A stretch of DNA of 49,309 bases from Prosthecodimorpha staleyi (GTDB taxonomy: Bacteria; Pseudomonadota; Alphaproteobacteria; Rhizobiales; Ancalomicrobiaceae), in assembly GCF_018729455.1 (NCBI RefSeq), contig NZ_JAHHZF010000013.1:173162-222470 (forward strand), read 5' to 3'. The position numbers and the translations under genes are program-made. The notes under the pieces are model-generated. The model saw only the letters and a list, made by a program, of their open reading frames with translations. It searched no databases and was not told the DNA's origin. Shown here in pieces: positions 32,973-41,120 of the stretch. Each line of letters opens with the position of its first letter. Position 1 is the stretch's first letter.

Positions 32973-33875
32973 CTACATCGATATCCGCTTGCCCTTGCCG
33001 TAGGCATCGAAGGTCTCGACCAGATGATCGAACAGTGCCGCCACGCGCGGCACGGGGCGAAGCGTCTCGTGCGCTACGATCCATGTCGGGAGCTGCGGCA
33101 GTTCGATGTCCGGCAGAACCTGTTCCAGCTCGGGGTAACGGGCCGCCGCCGGAATTTGCGCGACGGCAATGCCGACACCGGCGCGGGCCAGCGCCAGTTG
33201 GGCCGGGTGGCTGTCCGTGCGGGCGATCCATCGGATGCGGGCGGGGTCGCCGAACATGGCCGCAATGGCGAGTTCGCCGCGGCGGCGATCCGGCCCGATG
33301 AACAGATGCTCGCCGGTGTCGGCCTTCGAGGCGGGGCGGCCATGGGCCGCCAGATAGTCCCTGTGGGCGAACAGGCCGAGCGGAATCGACGGCACCTTCC
33401 TCGCCACCAGCGCCGATTGCTCCGGCGGGTGCATCCGTACCGCGACGTCGACCTGCTGGTCGAGCAGATCGGCACTGGCATTGTCCAGTTCGAGCTCGAC
33501 GGTGAGCCGCGGATGCTTGTCGCGCAGGCTGCGGAGCATGGGCGGCAGAACCTCGATCCCCACGAATTCGGAGACGCTCAGCCGAACCCGGCCCGCCGCC
33601 TCCGTCGAATCCGCCGAAGCGGCGCGCAGCATCGCTTCCGAGGCGTGCGCCATGGCGCGGGCGGGCGCGATCATCGCTTCCGCGGTCGGCGTCGGCACCA
33701 GCCCATGCACCGACCGGGTGAACAGCGCCGTGCCCAGCGCGGCCTCCAGCCCCTCGATGCGCGCCCGCATGGTCGGCTGGGACAATCCCAGACGACGCGC
33801 GGCGGCCGATAGGCTGCCGGTTTCCATCACCGCCAGAAAGGCGCGCTGAGAGTCCCAATCCACGTTTTTGTTCAT
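32973..33875 (-). CDS. LysR-family transcriptional regulator
   Basis: This 300-residue regulator has the winged helix-turn-helix near residues 9-68 (FLAVMETGSLSAAARRLGLSQPTMRARIEGLE) and a periplasmic-binding-like effector domain after residue 90. The gene is divergent from the NAD(P)-binding reductase gene across an 88-bp gap, the classical LysR layout, so the neighbour and its membrane-protein partner are the likely targets. The small ligand cannot be told from sequence. Its downstream side (32681-32972) is a non-coding stretch with short CCATCGCCC repeats. Confidence 0.92.
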   Translation of the reverse strand: MNKNVDWDSQRAFLAVMETGSLSAAARRLGLSQPTMRARIEGLEAALGTALFTRSVHGLVPTPTAEAMIAPARAMAHASEAMLRAASADSTEAAGRVRLSVSEFVGIEVLPPMLRSLRDKHPRLTVELELDNASADLLDQQVDVAVRMHPPEQSALVARKVPSIPLGLFAHRDYLAAHGRPASKADTGEHLFIGPDRRRGELAIAAMFGDPARIRWIARTDSHPAQLALARAGVGIAVAQIPAAARYPELEQVLPDIELPQLPTWIVAHETLRPVPRVAALFDHLVETFDAYGKGKRISM

Positions 33876-33898
33876 AAAAATCTTTTAGTCTGATGACG

Positions 33899-33915
33899 GA
33901 GAATTGGCAATTTTC
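33899..33915. promoter_or_regulatory. Candidate LysR binding site
   Basis: GAgAATTG-G-CAATTtTC is an interrupted palindrome in the LysR/reductase gap, with one mismatched pair. Position and form suit a LysR operator. The reductase start has AAAGGAGAT eight bases upstream. Confidence 0.45.
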
Positions 33916-33963
33916 TTGTGAACAGATTCGACGGAAGGTCTCCCTGTCGAAAGGAGATCCCAG

Positions 33964-35007
33964 ATGGTTCAGACGGTTTCCACACATGCAGCCAGCCGGG
34001 CGACCGGTCGGTCCGCCCTCGTTCTCGGTGCGACCGGTGGTGTCGGCGGCGCCATTGCCACCGGGCTCATCCGCGACGGATGGCAGGTCCGCGCCCTTTC
34101 CCGCAACGCCGAAGCGGCCACCTCCGGCTGGCGGCAGGATTGCCCCGCGCCGCATTTCGTCGCCGGCGATGCCATGGATGCCGCGTCCGTCATTCGCGCG
34201 GCGACGCTTCAGGATGGCGTCGGCGTCATCGTCCACGCGGTCAATCCGCCGGGTTATCGCAACTGGTCGTCGCTGGTCTTGCCGATGATCGACAACACGC
34301 TGGCCGCCGCCCGAGCGGCAGGCGGAGCCCGCATCGTGCTGCCCGGCACGGTCTACAACTACGATCCGGCGCGGACCACCGTGATCGACGAGCACAGCGC
34401 CCAGAATGCGCACACCGTGAAGGGCCGGATCCGCGTCGCGCTGGAACGGAAGCTGGCGGCGGCAGCCCCGGAGGTTCCCTCGCTCATTCTGCGGGCCGGC
34501 GACTTCTTCGGCCCGGGAACGCGGGCGAGCTGGTTCGCGCAGGCGATGGTGCGGCCGGGGCGGTCCGTGCGCAAGTTCACCAGCCTGGCGGCGGGCGTTC
34601 CACACGCCTACGCCTATCTGCCCGATCTCGCGGCGACTTTCGTCGGCCTGCTGGCGATCCCCGAGCGTCTGCGTCCCCATGAGACGCTGCAGTTCGCCGG
34701 GCACTGGGATGCGACCGGCAGGCAGATGGGCGATGCGGTTCGCCGGATCGTCGGGCGTGATGTGCCGGAGGCGGGTTTCCCCTGGTGGATGATGCGCCTC
34801 CTGGCACCCTTTGGCGGGTTTCCGAAAGAAGTTCTGGAGATCGAGCCGGTGTGGAAGCACCCCATGCGTCTCGACAATCGCCGGCTGGTCAGCCTGCTCG
34901 GCGTCGAACCGCATACCGCGCTCGACCAGGCCGTTGCGGCGACGCTCGCCGACATGGGCTGCCTTGCGCAACCGCAGCCAGGCGGTGCCCGCCTCGTCCA
35001 GGCCTGA
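33964..35007 (+). CDS. NAD(P)-binding atypical SDR-family protein
   Basis: This is a 347-residue protein. The dinucleotide-binding motif is LVLGATGGVGGAIATGL near residue 20, the catalytic Tyr region reads GTVYNYDPA, and LRAGDFFGPG is typical of NAD-dependent epimerase/dehydratase or NmrA-like SDR proteins. The catalytic YxxxK is not clear, so it may be a redox sensor or a reductase with a variant site. The gene is divergent from the LysR regulator and is followed 24 bases later by a small membrane protein, so the two probably form an operon under LysR control. Confidence 0.82.
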   Translation: MVQTVSTHAASRATGRSALVLGATGGVGGAIATGLIRDGWQVRALSRNAEAATSGWRQDCPAPHFVAGDAMDAASVIRAATLQDGVGVIVHAVNPPGYRNWSSLVLPMIDNTLAAARAAGGARIVLPGTVYNYDPARTTVIDEHSAQNAHTVKGRIRVALERKLAAAAPEVPSLILRAGDFFGPGTRASWFAQAMVRPGRSVRKFTSLAAGVPHAYAYLPDLAATFVGLLAIPERLRPHETLQFAGHWDATGRQMGDAVRRIVGRDVPEAGFPWWMMRLLAPFGGFPKEVLEIEPVWKHPMRLDNRRLVSLLGVEPHTALDQAVAATLADMGCLAQPQPGGARLVQA

Positions 35008-35031
35008 CAACCGGCAGAAAGGCAGCGGAAG

Positions 35032-35529
35032 ATGAACTGGAAAACCTACCTGATCGCGCAGGCCTTCGGCGTCGCCGCCTTCAACACACTGTGCAATGCC
35101 GCCTACACCGCGTGGATCTGGCGCGACGAGCCCGTGCTGTCGCTCGACCGGATCGGCTCCGACCTCGCCATGACCCCGGTCTGGATCGGCCTGCTGTCGG
35201 TGCTGTTGGGCACGCCCTTCATCCGCAAGGCGCTGGCCGACGGGCGGATGATCGGCGAGGCGAGGCAGCGCCCGCATCCGCTGGCGATCCTGCTTCCCCG
35301 CAATCTGCTGATCCGGGCGGTCGGGATTGCGGCCCTGTGCGGGATGCTCCTCGCTCTGCCGTTGGCGCTGATTCTGCCCCAGCTCGGCGACGGCCTGCTG
35401 ACGCAGGTCGAAGCCATCGGCAGCAAGGCGATCATCACCGTCGCCTTCAGCCTCGTCATCGTGCCGCTGGTGGCCTACGCGACGATCGCCGACGTGCCGG
35501 CGGCGACTGGGGGGCGCGCGTCACGGTGA
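35032..35529 (+). CDS. Four-helix membrane protein of unknown function
   Basis: This 165-residue protein has four hydrophobic stretches (about 5-25, 48-65, 90-115 and 132-155) that fit transmembrane helices. No family motif is recognised. It follows the SDR gene by 24 bases, with the same orientation and GC-rich codon use, so it should share its promoter. The short C-terminal tail is Arg-rich. A role in solute or redox handling would be a guess. Confidence 0.65.
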   Translation: MNWKTYLIAQAFGVAAFNTLCNAAYTAWIWRDEPVLSLDRIGSDLAMTPVWIGLLSVLLGTPFIRKALADGRMIGEARQRPHPLAILLPRNLLIRAVGIAALCGMLLALPLALILPQLGDGLLTQVEAIGSKAIITVAFSLVIVPLVAYATIADVPAATGGRASR

Positions 35530-36070
35530 TGCAGCGAGCGCCAGACCAGAGAGCGGATTTCGACGGTTCGCGACACCGCCCGGCACAAGTCCGGCAACCG
35601 GCAAAGACAACGGACCACAGAAGAAGATCGGCAGGGTGGCAGCGGGAGGCATCCGTGCCCTGGCCCACCCTTGTCCGCGCCCGGGAACGACTACCGCCCG
35701 TTCTCGGACTGCACAGCAAGGCGGAGTCCGGCTCGCAACCGCGCGATCGGCCGAAATTGGCAACATGCTGGAGAAAATGGGAATTCTCGCCGGAACCGCA
35801 AAAGCCGAGGTTCGTGCAGAGTGAGACGGAAGGCCGTTCAGAGACTGTCAGCCACCGCCCGGACGGTCCCAGAGGGTCTGTCCCGTCGCGCAAACCCCTC
35901 TGGACGCAAAAGGAATTTCGAGCGCTGAAGCGCAGGTCTTGGGGATCGTGGAGGGAGAATGGCGGAGGGATTGCACCGGCGATCCAACCTTCTCTGCTCC
36001 GGACCCTGCCACAACGCTATTTCCATTTTTTTCGAAGTAGGCTTGACGACCGAGCTTTCTGGCGCCATCT
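35530..36070. other. 540-bp intergenic stretch before the arsenic island
   Basis: No convincing gene is seen. Codon use is irregular, reading frames switch and none looks like a known family, so this is probably decayed DNA at the left border of the arsenic region. Near its right end TTGACG (36043-36048) is a possible -35 element for the arsR gene at 36078. Confidence 0.4.
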
Positions 36071-36084
36071 TATTTCTATGAATA
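36071..36084. promoter_or_regulatory. Candidate ArsR operator overlapping the arsR start
   Basis: TATTTCTATGAATA covers the ATG of the arsR gene at 36078 and differs at two positions from the perfect palindrome TATTTCTAGAAATA at 36423-36436. The two copies upstream of consecutive genes suggest autoregulation. No ribosome site precedes the ATG, so the transcript may be leaderless. Confidence 0.45.
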
Positions 36085-36395
36085 TCGAAGAAGCAGCGGA
36101 CCAGCTTGAAGCCCTCGGCAATTCGACCCGGCTCCAGATCTACCGGACCCTCGTTCGGGCCGGCGATGCGGGCATGTCGGTCGGACGCCTCCAAGACAGG
36201 ATCGGCATCGCGGCTTCCACCCTGTCTCATCACCTGAAGCGGCTGGTAGAGACGGGCCTAGTTGCCCAAGAGCGACAGGCCACCACCCTGATCTGCCGGG
36301 CACAGTATCCGGCCATGCGCGACCTGATCGGTTTCCTTTCGGACGAGTGCTGCGCCGACATGCGCAACGGCTGTGCCTCCGGCGAGGCGGCGTGA
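36078..36395 (+). CDS. arsR: ArsR/SmtB-family repressor
   Basis: This 105-residue winged-helix protein has the ArsR signatures LGNSTRLQIYRTL, the recognition helix AASTLSHHLKRLVETGLV, and a C-terminal cysteine group ECCADMRNGC. The cysteines near residues 94-101 could bind arsenite or another metalloid, as in ArsR proteins with C-terminal sites; the helix-3 CxCxxL site of the classical type is absent. The gene sits 54 bases upstream of the flavoprotein and probably controls it through the TATTTCTAGAAATA palindrome. The longer open frame upstream is not conserved and is excluded. Confidence 0.9.
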   Translation: MNIEEAADQLEALGNSTRLQIYRTLVRAGDAGMSVGRLQDRIGIAASTLSHHLKRLVETGLVAQERQATTLICRAQYPAMRDLIGFLSDECCADMRNGCASGEAA

Positions 36396-36422
36396 TCGGG
36401 TTTTTCGGCTTCATTTATTCGG

Positions 36423-36436
36423 TATTTCTAGAAATA
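36423..36436. promoter_or_regulatory. Perfect 14-bp palindrome before the flavoprotein
   Basis: TATTTCTAGAAATA lies between arsR and the flavoprotein, 14 bases ahead of its ATG and just before the GGAAGGA ribosome site. It matches the arsR start site copy at 12 of 14 positions and is the likely operator of this regulator. Confidence 0.5.
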
Positions 36437-36449
36437 GGGAAGGAATGCC

Positions 36450-37907
36450 ATGACTGGTCTCCGCGATCTGCCCGTGGCCGTCATCGGCGCGGGTCCTGTA
36501 GGTCTCGCCGCCGCAGCCCATTTGGTCGAGCGCGGTATTCGCCCGCTCGTCTTCGAGAAAGGCCGGAGTGTCGGCGCCGCTGTCGCGGCCTGGAGTCACG
36601 TCCGGGTCTTCACGCCCTGGAGCCTAAATGTGGATGCGGCCGCCGCTCGACTCCTCGCGGCGACCGGATGGCCGGCGCCCGACCCGGACGAGACCCCGAC
36701 CGGCGCCGCCATCGTCCGGCGCTACCTCGAGCCGCTTGCCCGGGTCGAGGCGATCGCGGCGGGGCTGCATCTCGGCGCGACGGTCATGGGGGTCACCCGC
36801 AAGGGCTTCGACAAGATGACGAGCCCGGGTCGCGACGCCGCCCCCTTCGTCCTGCACTGGCGGGACGCGGCCGGCCGCACCCACTGCACCGAAGCCCGGT
36901 CCATCATCGATGCCTCGGGCGTTTGGTCGAGCCCGAACCCGATGGGGGTCGACGGCATGCCGGTCCCGGGAGAACAGGATGCCACGGTTGCGGCCGCGAT
37001 CGCGAGCGGGATCCCGGACGTGCTCGAGGCGGAGCGTGGGCACTATGCGGGCCGGCGCGTCCTCGTCGTCGGCGCCGGACATTCCGCCATCAACGTCGTC
37101 CTCGATCTCCTCCGGCTCCAGGCCGAGGCGCCGGAGACCCGGGTTGTCTGGGCCCTGCGGCGCGAGCGTCTCGACCTGATCGCCGGCGGCGGCCTCGACG
37201 ACAAGCTCGCCGAGCGCGGCGCTCTCGGACTTGCCGCCAAGGCTGCGATCGAGGCGCGGCGGCTCGAATTGCTGGCGCCCTTCGCCGCCGAGTGGATCCA
37301 GGCTCGACCGGATGGGGTCCGCATCGAGGCGCGGCACGGAGAGAGGTCCGTGACGCTGGACGTGGATCGGATCGTCGTGGCCACAGGCTTCCGCCCGGAT
37401 CTCCGGCTCCTCGCCGAGTTGCGGGTCGCGCTGGATCCGGCCGTCGAAGCGCCACCGGCCCTGGCCCCGCTGATCGATCCCAACCTCCATTCTTGCGGCA
37501 CCGTCCCGCCCCATGGCGCTGCCGAACTCGCCCAGCCCGAGCCCGGTCTTTACATTGTCGGCGCGAAGAGCTACGGGCGCGCGCCGACATTCCTGATGGC
37601 GACGGGATACGAACAGGTCCGGTCGGTCGTCGCCGCCATCGCGGGGGACGAGAAGGCAGCGCGTGAGCTGCATCTCGTCCTGCCGGAGACGGGCGTCTGC
37701 AGTGCCGTTCCCGGGATCGCCGACGCGGCATGCTGCGGGGATCCTGTTCCGGCGGCAGAGGGGGCCGATTGCCGGGCGGACCGGGACGCCAAAGCCGCGG
37801 CCATGGATGGCTGCGGCTGTTCAGCGGCGCCCACACCCGCACCGGCAGTCTCCGGGTGCTGCGGCGGCGCGAAGACGCGGCCCGATGCCGATCTGGTCGA
37901 GGCGTAA
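36450..37907 (+). CDS. FAD/NAD(P)-dependent monooxygenase-like flavoprotein with cysteine-rich tail
   Basis: This 485-residue protein has the FAD-binding start VAVIGAGPVGLAAAAHLVERG, a central NAD(P) motif VLVVGAGHSAINVVLDLL (residues about 204-221), and ATGFRPD near residue 313. This layout suits the flavin monooxygenase-like enzymes found in ars operons (often called ArsO). The last 74 residues are added: eight Cys fall at 417, 428, 429, 441, 455, 457, 470 and 471 in Gly/Ala/Pro-rich sequence, a likely metal(loid)-binding tail. The ATG has a good GGAAGGA site and follows the arsR gene. The substrate is unproven; oxidation or binding of an organoarsenical is inferred from context. Confidence 0.85.
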   Translation: MTGLRDLPVAVIGAGPVGLAAAAHLVERGIRPLVFEKGRSVGAAVAAWSHVRVFTPWSLNVDAAAARLLAATGWPAPDPDETPTGAAIVRRYLEPLARVEAIAAGLHLGATVMGVTRKGFDKMTSPGRDAAPFVLHWRDAAGRTHCTEARSIIDASGVWSSPNPMGVDGMPVPGEQDATVAAAIASGIPDVLEAERGHYAGRRVLVVGAGHSAINVVLDLLRLQAEAPETRVVWALRRERLDLIAGGGLDDKLAERGALGLAAKAAIEARRLELLAPFAAEWIQARPDGVRIEARHGERSVTLDVDRIVVATGFRPDLRLLAELRVALDPAVEAPPALAPLIDPNLHSCGTVPPHGAAELAQPEPGLYIVGAKSYGRAPTFLMATGYEQVRSVVAAIAGDEKAARELHLVLPETGVCSAVPGIADAACCGDPVPAAEGADCRADRDAKAAAMDGCGCSAAPTPAPAVSGCCGGAKTRPDADLVEA

Positions 37908-37956
37908 CGGCCGATTGGCGCTCGAACCTTCTTGAGGATGTCTGGAGCTACGTGCT

Positions 37957-37974
37957 TATGCGCTCTTGCGCATA
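37957..37974. promoter_or_regulatory. Candidate operator of the second arsR
   Basis: TATGCGC-TCTT-GCGCATA is a perfect seven-base inverted repeat 27 bases before the ATG at 38001. It resembles the ATGCGC-type half-sites of ars operators and argues that the gene begins at 38001 and not at the upstream TTG. Confidence 0.55.
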
Positions 37975-38000
37975 CGTGTGGCGACGCCGACGTTCGGGCC

Positions 38001-38294
38001 ATGTCGGACATTATTTCGGTTCTGTCGGCGCTCGCCGAACCCACCCGCCTTGGAGCGATGCGGATCCTGCTGGACGGGGGAGAGCATTGCGTTTGCGAAC
38101 TGATGCGCAGGCTCGGCGCCAGCCAGTCGCGCATGTCCCGCCACATGGGGATTCTCAAGGCGGCCGGGCTGGTGGTCGACCGGCGCGACGCGCAATGGGT
38201 CCGGTATCGGCTCCATCCGGAGATGTCGCCCCACTCGGCGGTGATCGTCGAGGCGGCAGTCGTCGCCCTGACAGAGACAAGGCTCGCGGCATGA
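38001..38294 (+). CDS. arsR: ArsR-family arsenic repressor
   Basis: This 97-residue winged-helix protein starts MSDIISVLSALAEPTRLGAM and carries GEHCVCELMRRLG, which matches the ELCVCDL-type arsenite site of ArsR (two Cys in CxC on helix 3). The DNA-recognition helix reads SQSRMSRHMGILKAAGLV. It should release DNA on binding As(III) or Sb(III). The gene's stop overlaps the permease start (ATGA), so the repressor controls an operon with the permease and the CxxC protein. A palindromic operator candidate lies just upstream. Confidence 0.92.
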   Translation: MSDIISVLSALAEPTRLGAMRILLDGGEHCVCELMRRLGASQSRMSRHMGILKAAGLVVDRRDAQWVRYRLHPEMSPHSAVIVEAAVVALTETRLAA

Positions 38295-39346
38295 ACACGT
38301 TTGCCGGCTCGAGACCCGACCTTCGCGAGGCGCCGGCCCTTTGGATCGGCGGCACGGTGCTGTTCGTGTTCGCCTGGTTCCTATTATACCGGCAACTGGT
38401 CCCATTCTCGGAATGGGCCGTTGCGCATCTGCCTGTGGACGCCGGGAGCCATCTTGGCGAATCCGTCAAATTCTTTATCTACGACACCCCCAAGGTGTTG
38501 ATGCTGCTCACCCTGGTCGTGTTCGGGATGGGCGTGGTTCGTAGCTTTTTCTCACCCGAGCGCACGCGGGCGCTGCTGGCGGGCCGTGCCGAAGGCTTCG
38601 GCAATGTTGCGGCCGCGGGTCTGGGCGTGTTCACCCCCTTCTGTTCCTGCTCGGCGGTACCGCTGTTCGTCGGCTTCGTATCGGCGGGCGTGCCGCTCGG
38701 CGTGACCTTCTCGTTCCTGATCGCCGCGCCGATGGTCAACGAGGTCGCGCTCGGGCTTCTGTTCGCGCTGCTCGGCTGGAAGGTCGCGCTGACCTATCTG
38801 GCGTTCGGGCTGACGCTGGCCATCGTGGCGGGCTGGGTGATCGGCCGCCTTCATCTGGAGGGTTGGCTGGAGGAATGGGTCCGCAACGTGCGGGCGACCG
38901 CCGTCAGCCTGCCCCAAGAGCGCCTTTCGATTGTCGATCGGCTCCGTGCCGGGGTCGACGCCGTCAAGGAGATCGTCGGCAAAGTCTGGCTCTGGATCAT
39001 CGCGGGCATCGCGGCCGGCGCCTTCATCCATGGCTATGTGCCCAACGAGCTCCTCGCCACCATCATGGGAAAGGACAGCTGGTGGTCGGTTCCTGCTGCC
39101 GTACTGCTCGGCATTCCCATGTATTCCAATGCGGCCGGAATCATTCCCGTGGTCGAGGCGCTGCTCGGCAAGGGTGCGGCGCTCGGGACGGTCCTCGCCT
39201 TCATGATGGCGGTCATCGCCCTTTCATTCCCCGAGATGGTCATTCTGCGCAAGGTGCTGACGACCAAGCTGATCGCCGTGTTCATCGGCGTGGTCGGTAC
39301 CGGCATTCTTGGCGTGGGCTTCCTGTTCAACGCCCTATTCCACTGA
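38291..39346 (+). CDS. Permease of the DUF318 / ArsP-like family
   Basis: This 351-residue protein has about eight hydrophobic helices. The hallmark is TPFCSCSAVPLFVGFVSAGVPL, a paired Cys motif in the membrane, with a matching second half around GIPMYSNAAGIIPV. ArsP members export methylarsenite; the wider family includes other permeases. Coupling to ArsR by ATGA overlap and the ars neighbours favour efflux of a trivalent organoarsenical or arsenite, by inference. The next gene follows by 13 bases. Confidence 0.85.
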   Translation: MNTFAGSRPDLREAPALWIGGTVLFVFAWFLLYRQLVPFSEWAVAHLPVDAGSHLGESVKFFIYDTPKVLMLLTLVVFGMGVVRSFFSPERTRALLAGRAEGFGNVAAAGLGVFTPFCSCSAVPLFVGFVSAGVPLGVTFSFLIAAPMVNEVALGLLFALLGWKVALTYLAFGLTLAIVAGWVIGRLHLEGWLEEWVRNVRATAVSLPQERLSIVDRLRAGVDAVKEIVGKVWLWIIAGIAAGAFIHGYVPNELLATIMGKDSWWSVPAAVLLGIPMYSNAAGIIPVVEALLGKGAALGTVLAFMMAVIALSFPEMVILRKVLTTKLIAVFIGVVGTGILGVGFLFNALFH

Positions 39347-39359
39347 GAAGGATCGCACG

Positions 39360-39596
39360 ATGAAAGAGGTCAAGGTGCTCGGCCCAGGCTGCGCGCGCTG
39401 CAAGGCGACCGAGGAAATGGTTCGGGTTCAGGCCGCCAAGCTCGGCATTCAGGTGAAGGTCGAGAAGGTGACCGACTACGCGGCCATCGCAGGGTTCGGT
39501 GTCGCCTCGACGCCGGGCATCGTGGTGGACGGCACGGTCGTACATGCTGGCGGCCTGCCGAAGCCGGAAGACGTCGCGAAGTGGCTGGCAGCGTGA
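39360..39596 (+). CDS. Small CxxC thioredoxin-fold protein
   Basis: This 78-residue protein has the redox-active disulfide pattern VKVLGPGCARCKATEEMV (CARC) and the cis-Pro ASTPGIVVDG. It is a glutaredoxin-like, probably cytosolic protein of the family often found next to DUF318 permeases. It could deliver or reduce the metalloid for the permease. It has a GAAGGA ribosome site, starts 13 bases after the permease and ends the small ars operon. Confidence 0.86.
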   Translation: MKEVKVLGPGCARCKATEEMVRVQAAKLGIQVKVEKVTDYAAIAGFGVASTPGIVVDGTVVHAGGLPKPEDVAKWLAA

Positions 39597-39699
39597 CATG
39601 GCTGCTTCGCTCGAATACCGGGTGCAGGCACGCCGAAACGGTGTCGGCAGCCGTCCCGCATCCGGTGCAAACCCGGACAGGGTCGGACCACCGACTGGC

Positions 39700-39885
39700 C
39701 AGATCCCGGAGCTCCCGGACCTTCGGATACCTCGTCTCGGCATCGTGGGGCAGCGGCAGGCCTCAGAGGTTTAAGGTCCGGCTTTTTGCACCGAAGAGCC
39801 GCATGATGCGCGCCGACGCCTCGACAACCAGGCGGTCAACCGAGCGCGGCCGCACCGCGCCGCAGAGCAGCAGGACGCATCGACG
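39700..39885 (-). pseudogene. Truncated arsH remnant
   Basis: Translation of the minus strand in one frame gives VLLLCGAVRPRSVDRLVV, then ARIMRLFGAKSRTLN, a TGA stop at 39763-39765, then GLPLPHDAETRYPKVRELRDL. These match the intact ArsH at 48457-49179 ([53 protein letters not shown]) and break off after about residue 90. The rest of the stretch down to 39600 does not match. The piece lies in the same orientation as the intact gene and points against the operon to its left. Confidence 0.8.
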
Positions 39886-39997
39886 CCTGCCTATTCGTCT
39901 CGGGGCTCATGCTCGCGAGACCCTGCCGGACAGTGGGGATGCGGAGTTGGCGGTGACCTGAGCGTTCCATCATGTGCCCACCGATTCGGCACCAGAT

Positions 39998-40015
39998 CTG
40001 TCATGATATTGTAAT
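39998..40015 (+). promoter_or_regulatory. Candidate PHO box upstream of phnD
   Basis: CTGTCAT-GATA-TTGTAAT has one perfect PHO half-site (CTGTCAT), the required four-base spacer and a second half-site matching five of seven. It lies 48 bases before the phnD start and suggests PhoB activation in phosphate starvation. AGGAG precedes the ATG. Confidence 0.55.
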
Positions 40016-40063
40016 TGGACTCCTGTTGTTCGGACGACGAGTTGGACGCGTCAGGAGATCACC

Positions 40064-41017
40064 ATGAACACGCTCCCCAGAACGATTCTCGGACTTGCAT
40101 TTTCCCTGACCATGTCGGTCAGCGCCTTTGCGCTCGATGCCCGTTACACGGATGCCGACGGCGACCTCCTGGCCGACATTCCGACCGCTGCCGCCGATCT
40201 GGTCGATCCGCCGGTTCTGGTGTTCGCCTACACGCCGGTCGAAGATCCCGCAGTCTACGCAAAGGTCTGGGAAGGCTTCCTGGAGCATATGGCGACAGTC
40301 ACCGGCAAACGTGTGCAGTTCTTCCCTGTGCAGTCCAATGCGGCGCAGATAGAAGCCATGCGAGCCGGTCGTCTGCATGTCGCGGCTTTCAACACGGGCT
40401 CCAATCCGCTTGCCGTGAATTGCGCCGGCTTTCGGCCCTTCGCGATGATGGCATCGAAGACAGGCGATTTCGGCTACAAAATGGAGTTCATCACCTATCC
40501 TGGCTCCGGAATCGAGAAGATCGAAGACATCAAGGGTAAGAAGATGGCCTTCACCTCCGAGACATCGAACTCGGGATTCAAGGCGCCGTCCGCTCTGATG
40601 CGCGATCAATTCAAAATGGAAGCGAAGCGTGATTTTGAGCCGGTCTTCTCCGGCAAGCACGATAACTCGATCCTGGGCGTCGCCAACAAGGACTACATGG
40701 CCGCCGCCGTCGCTTCTTCCGTTAGGGACCGGATGACTGCGCGGGGCGTCGTCAAGGCTGATCAGCTCAAGGTGATCTACGCATCCCAGGCCTTCCCGAC
40801 CTCCGGCTACGGCACCGCTCACAACCTCAAGCCCGAGCTGCAAGCGAAGATCCAGGAAGCGTTTTTTAGTTTTAAGTGGGAGGGATCCGAGCTTCTGAAG
40901 GAGTTCGAAAAGTCAGAGCCCCCGCAAGAGAAATTTATCCGGATCTCCTACAAGGAAACATGGGAGGTCGTTCGCCAGATCGATCAGGCCATGGACATAA
41001 AGTATACCTGTAAGTAA
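40064..41017 (+). CDS. phnD: Phosphate/phosphite/phosphonate ABC transporter substrate-binding protein
   Basis: This 317-residue protein has a signal peptide (residues 1-23, cut after AFA) and a PhnD-type type-2 binding fold: [67 protein letters not shown]. The binding-site residues that differ between phosphonate, phosphite and arsenite binders cannot be read without a structure. It heads an operon with phnC and two phnE genes and has a PHO box candidate. In an ars setting an arsenite-sensor role of AioX type is possible, but the complete ABC operon argues for transport. Confidence 0.9.
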   Translation: MNTLPRTILGLAFSLTMSVSAFALDARYTDADGDLLADIPTAAADLVDPPVLVFAYTPVEDPAVYAKVWEGFLEHMATVTGKRVQFFPVQSNAAQIEAMRAGRLHVAAFNTGSNPLAVNCAGFRPFAMMASKTGDFGYKMEFITYPGSGIEKIEDIKGKKMAFTSETSNSGFKAPSALMRDQFKMEAKRDFEPVFSGKHDNSILGVANKDYMAAAVASSVRDRMTARGVVKADQLKVIYASQAFPTSGYGTAHNLKPELQAKIQEAFFSFKWEGSELLKEFEKSEPPQEKFIRISYKETWEVVRQIDQAMDIKYTCK

Positions 41018-41120
41018 GCAAGGCATCCGCTCGTGGGGCCGAGATCTGCGTCGTTCAGTGTTCAGCCGCACGACGCAGACTGTCGATGATGCCCCAAGGG
41101 GGCGCCGGGGTACATCTGAC

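Noticed and set aside
34785-36077. Long upstream extension of the first arsR
   Set aside because: Residues before 36078 overlap the SDR and membrane-protein genes in another frame and show no conservation.
37730-38290. Upstream extension of the permease frame
   Set aside because: It overlaps the flavoprotein tail and the second arsR; ATG 38291 coupled to the arsR stop fits the family start.
40064-41017. Calling the binding protein AioX (arsenite sensor)
   Set aside because: A complete ABC operon follows and no AioS/AioR-type kinase or regulator lies nearby.
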